In this document: positions 35,058-42,395 of the stretch, one piece after another
How the letters are laid out: every line of letters begins with the position of its first letter
Position numbering within the stretch: position 1 is the first letter of the stretch
Source of the DNA: Polynucleobacter sp. Adler-ghost
GTDB taxonomy: Bacteria; Pseudomonadota; Gammaproteobacteria; Burkholderiales; Burkholderiaceae
Assembly: GCF_018688495.1 (NCBI RefSeq)
Contig: NZ_CP061320.1
Location: 344,586-408,585 of the forward strand
Length of the DNA stretch: 64,000 bases
Direction: 5' to 3'
Position numbers and translations under genes: made by a program
Notes under the pieces: generated by a model
Seen by the model: the letters and a program-made list of their open reading frames with translations, nothing else
Told to the model about the DNA's origin: nothing
The model's database searches: none

Positions 35058-36320
35058 ATGAGTGCCATGAGGTTCGCGCCGATACTCCTGACGTACTTCC
35101 TATTGATAGGCGGAGTCAGTGCGCAAGTTCAAAAGCCCTTGAAGCTCAATGAGCTCATTGAGATTGCATTGGAGTCGAGCCCTCAGGTCTTGGCGGCGCG
35201 GGATCAATCCAAGGCAATTAAAGGGCAGCTCTCTTCAGCTCGTGCGATTCCAAATCCCGATTTTGAAATGAATACCGGACAACAGAGGTCGGTATCTGGG
35301 CCGTTAACCACCGGCAATGTCTCGTCGTGGTCAGTGACTCAGCCTTTGGATATGCCTTATACCCGCTACCCTAGAGTAAATGCTGCCGAGGCGAATGTCC
35401 GCGCTGCAGAGGCTTCCCGTATCGCTTTTGAAATCGAAATGATTTCAAGGGTGCAGCAGCGTTTCTATGAATTAATGCGTCGCGATGCAGAGTTAAAAGC
35501 TGCCGAAGAAGATTTAAGTCTGACAAAGCAAATTCGCGATCGTATGCAAATTCGTTATGACGTCGGTGATACCGCTCGATTTGAATTGATCCGAGCGCAA
35601 ACGGAATTTCTGAATGCGCAAATTAATGCTGAATCCAGCAAGCTCAGGGTTGAGCAGGCCAAAGGCCAGCTCAGGCAGGTGGTGGGGCATGGCTTGCCAC
35701 CTGACTATGAGGTTGTTTCGCAAGCCCTCAAGATAGAGCCATTACCTCCTTTGCCGATATTACTCAGCGAGCTTCATGCGCAAAGTCCTGAGTTGCAGAA
35801 GGCAAAAGCTGAAGTCGAGGCAACTGAGTCAAAGCTGAGTTTTGAGCAGAACTCTCGCTTACCTCGACTCTCTATAAAAGCCCAGCAATATAACGACCCT
35901 AACTTTACTGATCGCCTGTATGGCTTGGTGGTAAGTATTCCTATTTGGGATTTTAAGGGTGGTCAGATTGCTGAGGCACAGGCCAATGCATCTAGAGCGA
36001 AGAATCAATTTAATGCTCAGAGCCAAAGTCTTGAGCAGCAATTAGAGACTGCTTATAAGCTTTACCAAATGACTAGCTATCAAGTAAAAATATTAGATCA
36101 AGAGGTTGTTCAGTTAGCTTCGAGTGCAAGGCGGATTGCTGAAGTTTCTTATCGCTATGGTGAGCGTGGCATGCTCGAGTATTTAGATGCACAAAGAACA
36201 TTCAGAGTTGCTCGTAATGATTTGATTAAGGCGCGTTTTGACTTGGCTTCTGTCCTGACGGAGATTGAGCGTTTAAGAGCAACCCCAGAGTGGATTGCAA
36301 AAATTGAGAGTGGAAAGTAA
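35058..36320 (+). CDS. Outer-membrane efflux factor of an RND metal pump (CzcC-like)
   Basis: About 420 residues from the ATG at 35058 (a second ATG is at 35067). A signal peptide ends near GGVSAQ. Two TolC-type repeats follow: LNELIEIALESSPQVLAARDQ and ELHAQSPELQKAKAEVEATES in the second half, with long coiled-coil regions between. It forms the trans-periplasmic channel for the RND pump encoded two genes on. Its stop overlaps the next start by 1 base. Confidence 0.9.
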   Translation: MSAMRFAPILLTYFLLIGGVSAQVQKPLKLNELIEIALESSPQVLAARDQSKAIKGQLSSARAIPNPDFEMNTGQQRSVSGPLTTGNVSSWSVTQPLDMPYTRYPRVNAAEANVRAAEASRIAFEIEMISRVQQRFYELMRRDAELKAAEEDLSLTKQIRDRMQIRYDVGDTARFELIRAQTEFLNAQINAESSKLRVEQAKGQLRQVVGHGLPPDYEVVSQALKIEPLPPLPILLSELHAQSPELQKAKAEVEATESKLSFEQNSRLPRLSIKAQQYNDPNFTDRLYGLVVSIPIWDFKGGQIAEAQANASRAKNQFNAQSQSLEQQLETAYKLYQMTSYQVKILDQEVVQLASSARRIAEVSYRYGERGMLEYLDAQRTFRVARNDLIKARFDLASVLTEIERLRATPEWIAKIESGK

Positions 36321-37666
36321 TGAAGCAAAAGTTCACAATAATGATGGATCAGTTAAAGGCTTTGTATACCCAATACTTGGCGATTGCAAAAGTCTATCTT
36401 CAAGAATGGATCGCTGTTGTTATCAAAACCCAACATGATCTATATGTACTGACCCATGAGTGGTTTAGCGCCCATTTGCCTCGGGTGGCTCAGCAATACG
36501 ATAAGAGCCCTCAGTGGACACAGAAAAGCCTTTTTTATCTTCCGTGGTTTTGTTTATTCTTGATCATCTTGAATTACTTCAATGTATTTGATCGCAGCCC
36601 AAGCATTAAATCGGTCCAAGACCCCAATGTGGTGATCGTGAATCAGGACTTACGCAATATGATTACTGACGGGCGCATCTACACCGGCACTTTTGTGGAG
36701 GAGCTGCGTGCTTCCGGCCGCGTTGATTTCAATGAATTATTTCTGTCGCGTATTGGCGCAAATGTCACGGGTCGTGTGTCCGATATTTTGGCGATTCCGG
36801 GACAGCGTGTGAAGCAGGGCGATATTTTGGCGAAGATTACTTCTACAGAATTGACACAATCTCAGCTGTCTTATTTGAAGGCAAAGAGCGCTAGTCAGTT
36901 GGCTGATCAAGCTGCTAATCGTGCCAGAATTCTATACAAAGAGGATGTGATTGCTTTAGCAGAATTGCAAAGACGTGAGGCCGAAGCTAGCAGTGCAAAG
37001 GCAGAGTTTCGAGCTACCAATGACCAATTGCGCGTTCAGGGCATGGATCAGCCCAGCATTGATCGTTTGGCGAAATCAGGTGTGATTGAGTCTATTAATA
37101 ATGTCATTGCAACCATCCCAGGCGAAATTGTTGAGCGCAAAATTAATAAGGGGCAGGTAGTTCAACCTGCTGATGCTTTATTTACGGTTGCTGATTTAAG
37201 TACTCTTTGGGCTGTCTCGGAGATTCCGGAGAGTAATGCCTATCTCATTCATAAGGGTCAGAAAGTAACCCTAGTTATTCCGGCCTTAAGAAATGCATCA
37301 ATTGAGGGTGTTGTTGCCCACGTCGATTCGATTGTCAACCCGCAAACACGCACAGTAGTCGTCAGAATGGAAGTGCCTAATAAAGATGGCCTCATTAAGC
37401 CGGGCATGTTAGCAACCATGATGATTGAGAGTCAGCCTACAGAGCGCTTGCTAGTTCCATCTAGTGCAGTGATCCGTGAAGATAACCATGATCATGTCTT
37501 TATACGTGAGGATGAGGACACCTATCGGATGGTCACAGTCAAATTAGGTCCTGAGGGTAAGGGTTATCGCCCAGTCATCTCCGGTCTGAAAGATGGCCAG
37601 GAAATTGCCATCAATGGTGCCTTCCATTTAAATACTGAACGTAAGAGACAGTTGAGCGGTGGTTAG
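36320..37666 (+). CDS. RND efflux membrane-fusion protein (CzcB-like) with N-terminal extension
   Basis: 448 residues. An unusual helical extension of about 70 residues precedes the single membrane helix (LFYLPWFCLFLIILNYF). The fusion-protein core follows: barrel-sandwich part (GRVSDILAIPGQRVKQGDILAKI), an alpha-hairpin (residues about 175-255), the second lipoyl-like half (IPGEIVERKINKGQVVQPAD) and a beta-barrel (TLWAVSEIPESNAYLI). It connects pump and outer-membrane factor. The gene overlaps the previous stop by 1 base and is followed by the pump after 5 bases. Confidence 0.9.
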   Translation: MKQKFTIMMDQLKALYTQYLAIAKVYLQEWIAVVIKTQHDLYVLTHEWFSAHLPRVAQQYDKSPQWTQKSLFYLPWFCLFLIILNYFNVFDRSPSIKSVQDPNVVIVNQDLRNMITDGRIYTGTFVEELRASGRVDFNELFLSRIGANVTGRVSDILAIPGQRVKQGDILAKITSTELTQSQLSYLKAKSASQLADQAANRARILYKEDVIALAELQRREAEASSAKAEFRATNDQLRVQGMDQPSIDRLAKSGVIESINNVIATIPGEIVERKINKGQVVQPADALFTVADLSTLWAVSEIPESNAYLIHKGQKVTLVIPALRNASIEGVVAHVDSIVNPQTRTVVVRMEVPNKDGLIKPGMLATMMIESQPTERLLVPSSAVIREDNHDHVFIREDEDTYRMVTVKLGPEGKGYRPVISGLKDGQEIAINGAFHLNTERKRQLSGG

Positions 37667-37671
37667 TCACG

Positions 37672-40600
37672 ATGATTGAAAAAATTGTTCGCCTCTCATT
37701 ACAACAGCGTTTATTAGTTGTCATCATTGCACTGGTCTTGTTTGTTGCAGGCTTACTGGCAACAAAACGACTATCGGTCGATGCATTTCCTGATGTTACT
37801 AACGTTCAGATTCAGATTGCAGCAGAAGCGCCAGGCCGATCTCCAGAAGAGGTTGAGCGTTTTGTAACGGTGCCGGTTGAGTTGAGTATGACGGGCTTAC
37901 CCGGCTTAACGGAGATGCGTTCACTCAATCGCAATGGCCTATCAGTCATTACATTAGTGTTTACGGAAAAGACCGATCTCTACTTTGCAAGGCAGCTGGT
38001 TACTGAGCGTTTGATTGAGGTAGCTTCTGCAATGCCAGTCGGTATCACTCCCGTCATGGCGCCGCCGTCGACTGGTTTGGGAGAAATCTATCAATACACG
38101 CTCGATCATCCTTCGGATGGCGATAGGCAATTGACGGTTGAGGAGCTTGAGGAGCGTCGTACGATTCAGGACTGGGTGGTTCGTCCGATGTTGCGTTCAA
38201 TTTCTGGTGTTGCTGAGATTAATACGCAAGGTGGATACGCTCGTGAATATCAAGTCTTGGTAAACCCCGAAAGATTGCGTCACTATCAAGTGGGTCTTCG
38301 AGACATCTATGAGGCACTTGCCAGAAATAATGCAAATTCTGGTGGTGGGCAGTTGCCTACCTATGCAGAGCGCTATCTAATCCGTGGCGTGGGTCTGATT
38401 ACTAAGCCTGAGGACATCGGCAAAATCATTCTCAAGGAAGTAAAGGGTATTCCGGTCTACGTCAGGAATGTGGCTGAAGTGACTATTGGTAGCGAAATGC
38501 GTCAGGGCGCTGCTATTAAGAATGGCTATACCGAAAGTGTTGCTGGCATCATTCAAATGATCCGTGGTGGAAATGCCCGTGAAGTAGTTAATCGTATCAA
38601 GCTCAAAGTGGCTGAGATTAATGAGGGCAAGTTATTACCTGACGGACTGCAAATCGTGCCGTTTTACGATCGCACAGATCTTGTCAATGCAGCGATGTTT
38701 AATGTCGCCAAGGTATTGATTGAAGGTATCATTCTTGTAGTCATTCTGCTATTTTTATTCTTGGGCGATGTTCGCTCCTCCCTCATTGTGGTGGCCACTT
38801 TAATTTTGACGCCGCTATTAACTTTTTTGGTGATGAATCGGTATGGTATCTCTGCCAACCTGATGTCCCTTGGAGGTCTTGCGATTGCGATCGGCATCAT
38901 GGTGGATGGATCTGTAGTGGTGGTAGAAAATACCTTTGCCAAGTTAGGCGAAAGGCTCAAAATGGGCGAGTCGAAGATTCGTATTATTTTGGAGGCCGCT
39001 ACTGAGGTTGGTACGCCAGTGTTATTTGGTGTGGGCATCATTATTTTGGTTTTCATGCCGCTGCTTTCCTTGGAAGGCATGGAAGGAAAAATGTTTGCGC
39101 CCATGGCGATTACGATTGCCATCGCATTAACCATCTCCCTCATTCTTTCATTTACCTTATCACCAGTCTTGTGCTCTTATGTTCTTAAAGGCGGGAGTGA
39201 GGATGACACCAAAATTGTGGCGCGTTTACGTACCCCTTATGAGCGCTGGTTGCATTGGTGTCTTGCTAATCCCAAATTGGTGGTTAAAAGATCTTTGATG
39301 GGATTAGTTGCTAGCATCATTGGCTTTACCTTGCTCGGCAAAGCATTTATTCCAGTGATGCAAGAAGGTTCGATTACGCCAGTCATCATACGTGCCCCGA
39401 ATATTTCTTTAGACGAATCTATTAAGCTAGAGTTTGAGGCGATCAAACGCATCATGACGATTCCGGATGTGAAGATGGCGGTATCTCGTTTAGGTAAGGG
39501 TGAGTCTCCCGCAGATCCGGGTCAGCCTAATGAATCCGATCCAATCGTCACCCTAAAGCCGATAGGTGATCGCAAGTTTAGCCAGGAAGAGATTGCCCAG
39601 CAAATCCGTGACAAGCTGAAAACTTTGCCGGGCATTGAACTCTCTATTTCTCAGCCCATCGCAGCACGTGTTGATGAGATGGTTTCCGGAGTTCGCTCAC
39701 AGGTAGCAATCAAAATTTTTGGAGATGATTTAGTTACTCTGCAAAAGCTAGGTGGCCAAATTAGTCAGATCCTGACCAAAATGAAGGGTAGTAATGACCT
39801 GCGTATAGAGCAGGCTTCCGGACAAAATTACTTAAACATCACTATTAACCGTGATGCAATTGCCCGCTACGGTATCAATGTTTCTGATGTAAATGATGTC
39901 ATTGAAACTGCTATTGGCGGTAAGCAGGCCAGTACTGTGTATGAGGGTCAGAGAAGATTCCCATTGCTATTACGTTACCCAGCCCCTTACCGAGATAACG
40001 TAGATGCAATCAGCAATATTATTTTGCATTCTCCAGATGGTGCTCAGGTGTTATTACGCGACCTCGCAGATATTGCTCTTGTTGATGGCCCAGCGCAGAT
40101 CTCTAGAGAGTCTGGTAAGCGGCGTTTAGTCGTGGGTGTAAACGTTGATGGGCGAGATCTCGGCGGCTTTGTTAAAGAAGCGCAAGAGTTGATTGCTAAA
40201 CAAGTAGAGCTTCCACAAGGCTACTCACTGCAGTGGGGCGGTCAGTTTGAAAATATGCAACGGGCGATGGCGCGTTTGATGATCATCATCCCGCTAACAA
40301 TCTTAGCGATCTATTTTCTGCTCTTCATGCTCTTCAAGTCATTGCGCCTAGCTGGATTGATTATTTTGGTCTTACCATTTGCCTCGATTGGCGGGGTATT
40401 TGGTTTATTTATATCTGGTGAGTATCTATCTGTGCCAGCTGCGGTTGGTTTTATTAACCTCTGGGGTATTGCGGTACTCAATGGCGTGGTGCTGATCTCA
40501 TTCATTAAACAATTACGTGAAGATGGTTACTCCATGGAAGATGCGCTATTGCATGGTTGTGGTCATCGCTTTAGGCCAGTCATGATGACTGCTTCAGTTG

Positions 40601-40767
40601 CGATGTTGGCTTTGGTGCCTATGCTATTTTCTGGCGGCCCAGGCTCTGAGGTAACCCGGCCGCTAGCAGCCGTGGTGATCTCAGGTCTGATTACCTCAAC
40701 CGCATTAACATTACTAGTACTGCCGGTCCTATATAGATGGTTTGAAGATAAAGAGGTAGAAGCATGA
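37672..40767 (+). CDS. HME-type RND efflux pump (CzcA/CusA-like)
   Basis: 1031 residues, a full-length RND pump with two six-helix bundles and large periplasmic loops (MIEKIVRLSLQQRLLVVII start, FPDVTNVQIQI, ALVPMLFSGGPGSEVTRPLA near the end). In helix 4 the motif reads AIAIGIMVDGSVVVVEN. CzcA has Asp-x5-Asp-x6-Glu here for proton relay and metal use; this protein keeps the second Asp (residue 412) and Glu (419) but has Ala at 406 in place of the first Asp. It is thus not a classical CzcA, and the exported ion is uncertain. Confidence 0.92.
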   Translation: MIEKIVRLSLQQRLLVVIIALVLFVAGLLATKRLSVDAFPDVTNVQIQIAAEAPGRSPEEVERFVTVPVELSMTGLPGLTEMRSLNRNGLSVITLVFTEKTDLYFARQLVTERLIEVASAMPVGITPVMAPPSTGLGEIYQYTLDHPSDGDRQLTVEELEERRTIQDWVVRPMLRSISGVAEINTQGGYAREYQVLVNPERLRHYQVGLRDIYEALARNNANSGGGQLPTYAERYLIRGVGLITKPEDIGKIILKEVKGIPVYVRNVAEVTIGSEMRQGAAIKNGYTESVAGIIQMIRGGNAREVVNRIKLKVAEINEGKLLPDGLQIVPFYDRTDLVNAAMFNVAKVLIEGIILVVILLFLFLGDVRSSLIVVATLILTPLLTFLVMNRYGISANLMSLGGLAIAIGIMVDGSVVVVENTFAKLGERLKMGESKIRIILEAATEVGTPVLFGVGIIILVFMPLLSLEGMEGKMFAPMAITIAIALTISLILSFTLSPVLCSYVLKGGSEDDTKIVARLRTPYERWLHWCLANPKLVVKRSLMGLVASIIGFTLLGKAFIPVMQEGSITPVIIRAPNISLDESIKLEFEAIKRIMTIPDVKMAVSRLGKGESPADPGQPNESDPIVTLKPIGDRKFSQEEIAQQIRDKLKTLPGIELSISQPIAARVDEMVSGVRSQVAIKIFGDDLVTLQKLGGQISQILTKMKGSNDLRIEQASGQNYLNITINRDAIARYGINVSDVNDVIETAIGGKQASTVYEGQRRFPLLLRYPAPYRDNVDAISNIILHSPDGAQVLLRDLADIALVDGPAQISRESGKRRLVVGVNVDGRDLGGFVKEAQELIAKQVELPQGYSLQWGGQFENMQRAMARLMIIIPLTILAIYFLLFMLFKSLRLAGLIILVLPFASIGGVFGLFISGEYLSVPAAVGFINLWGIAVLNGVVLISFIKQLREDGYSMEDALLHGCGHRFRPVMMTASVAMLALVPMLFSGGPGSEVTRPLAAVVISGLITSTALTLLVLPVLYRWFEDKEVEA

Positions 40768-41087
40768 TGGAAGTGAAGGCGGTTATTCGCCCAAATAAGT
40801 TAGCTGCTCTCAGAACAGCCTTACTAGAAATCCCAGGCTTCCCAGGGATGACTGTAACTAAGGTCGAGGGCTGCAGTGCTCCCAGTCGAACAGGTAAATT
40901 CAATATTAAAGACGAGTTAACGGACTACTCGGCGAAAGTGAAGATTGAGATTGTTTGTAATGATGAGATTGCAGAAGTTCTGATGGACCGTATTGTGACT
41001 ATTTGCCAAACAGGACAGGTAGGGGATGGTGTTGTTTGGTGTACTGAGGTTCCGAAGGCTTTCTTCATCTCTAAGACCTCTGTATAG
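40764..41087 (+). CDS. PII-like signal protein of the efflux-linked group (PII-NG)
   Basis: 107 residues with the PII fold: MEVKAVIRPNKLAALRTALLEIPGFPGMTV at the N-terminus (in outline) and a C-terminal QTGQVGDGVVWCTEVPKAF that matches the PII C-loop GDGKIFV pattern. The T-loop lacks the uridylylated Tyr environment of GlnB. A PII group of this kind is known to sit behind RND heavy-metal efflux genes. It overlaps the pump stop by 4 bases. Two Cys (EGCSAP, VVWCTE) might sense metal. Confidence 0.85.
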   Translation: MMEVKAVIRPNKLAALRTALLEIPGFPGMTVTKVEGCSAPSRTGKFNIKDELTDYSAKVKIEIVCNDEIAEVLMDRIVTICQTGQVGDGVVWCTEVPKAFFISKTSV

Positions 41088-41159
41088 GTATGCTCTTCAA
41101 TTCTTCGGTATGATGTTTTCGAAGCTATTAAATTATTGCCAATCATCTTGGAGAGTATT

Positions 41160-41558
41160 TTGAAAAATATCATTGATCGTATTGATCACATTGTTCTGAC
41201 CGTAACTGATATTGAGCTCACGACTCAGTGGTATGAAAAAGCGTTGGGTTTTGAGCGTGAGTTTTTTACTGGTCCAGAAGGGCAGCCACGTTATTCATTG
41301 CGTTTTGGACAGTTAAAAATCAATCTTCAGGATAAAGATACTGATACCCCTACCAAGGCCAAAGTTCCCACGATTGGTTCGGGAGACTTTTGTTTGATTG
41401 CAGCAATTCCCTTGGATGACTTTATTGCGCATCTGCACAAGCATGCTGTAGCTATTGATGTTGGGCCTGTGCCAAGGCGAGGTGCTCTTGGACCCATTCG
41501 TTCGGTCTACTTACGTGACCCAGACAATAATCTCGTAGAGGTTGCTGAGTACGTCTAG
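41160..41558 (+). CDS. VOC-family (glyoxalase/dioxygenase fold) protein
   Basis: 132 residues from the TTG at 41160, which has GGAG six bases ahead; the open frame from 41136 has no such site. It has the VOC pattern: IDHIVLTVTDIELTTQWYEKALGF, LRFGQLKINLQ, DFCLIAAIPLDDF, and the end SVYLRDPDNNLVEVAEYV with the metal-ligand Glu. The substrate is unknown. Its stop overlaps the convergent HAD gene by 4 bases. Confidence 0.87.
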   Translation: MKNIIDRIDHIVLTVTDIELTTQWYEKALGFEREFFTGPEGQPRYSLRFGQLKINLQDKDTDTPTKAKVPTIGSGDFCLIAAIPLDDFIAHLHKHAVAIDVGPVPRRGALGPIRSVYLRDPDNNLVEVAEYV

Positions 41559-42274
41559 TGCTTCCCTGGATCTGAAACGCCTAACTGGCGCGCAAGATCC
41601 AGAAAGTCTTTTGCATGGTAGTTAGTAAATTGCTCTACATGCAGATCATTGCGTAAATGATTTTTACCAAACTCCAGCGGGCGCTCAATAAAGGCTGTTT
41701 GTAATCCACAGGCGTGAGCAGCCTCCAAGTCATCCTTGTGTGCGGCAACCAACATCACTTCTTCGGCGGAAAGATTGAAGATGTCCGCTACACCCAAATA
41801 GGTTTCGGGGTCGGGTTTGTAATGGCGGAACACTTCAGCCGAAAGAATTAAGTCCCAAGGTAAGCCAGCATTTTTTGCCATATCAGCTAATAAGCCCATA
41901 TTGCCATTTGAGAGAGTGACGATCGTGAACTGACTTTTGAGCTGATGCAGACCTTCAACAGCCTCTGGCCAGGGATTGAGCCGATGCCAAATCAGATTGA
42001 GATGCTGTATTTGAGTGTCAGACAAAGAGTGGACTTTAAATGTCTTGAGAACATCAATCAGGATCATATGATGGAGATCATCAATTTTGGTCCAAGGTAG
42101 TTCGCCAGAGCGTACGCGAGCCATAGCTGGCCTGTAGCCTTGCCGCCAGGCTGTAGCAAAGGCATCAGGATCGACCGGAAGTCCTAGTCGAGTGACCTCG
42201 GCCGCTATGGAGCCATGCCAGTCAACCACCGTGCCAAAAACATCAAACGCTAGTACCTTGGGTGCTTTATTCAT
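41555..42274 (-). CDS. Type II haloacid dehalogenase (HAD superfamily)
   Basis: 239 residues. Motif I, FDVFGTVVDWHGS, carries the nucleophile Asp. Motif II is VTLSNGNMG, motif III Lys lies in FRHYKPDPETYLG, and motif IV is MLVAAHKDDLEAA. The pattern fits the (S)-2-haloacid dehalogenase-like subgroup, which may act on 2-haloacids or on phosphorylated metabolites. Single leftward gene. Confidence 0.9.
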   Translation of the reverse strand: MNKAPKVLAFDVFGTVVDWHGSIAAEVTRLGLPVDPDAFATAWRQGYRPAMARVRSGELPWTKIDDLHHMILIDVLKTFKVHSLSDTQIQHLNLIWHRLNPWPEAVEGLHQLKSQFTIVTLSNGNMGLLADMAKNAGLPWDLILSAEVFRHYKPDPETYLGVADIFNLSAEEVMLVAAHKDDLEAAHACGLQTAFIERPLEFGKNHLRNDLHVEQFTNYHAKDFLDLARQLGVSDPGKH

Positions 42275-42395
42275 GAGGAAGATTCTTGCTTGCTATGGGG
42301 CTTTTGTCAAACAAGCAGCTCACGCATGAATTGCTGGGAGTTGATAAAATAACCGATACCCTGAAAGGGGTCATTGCATCTAACAAGGATTGAAT

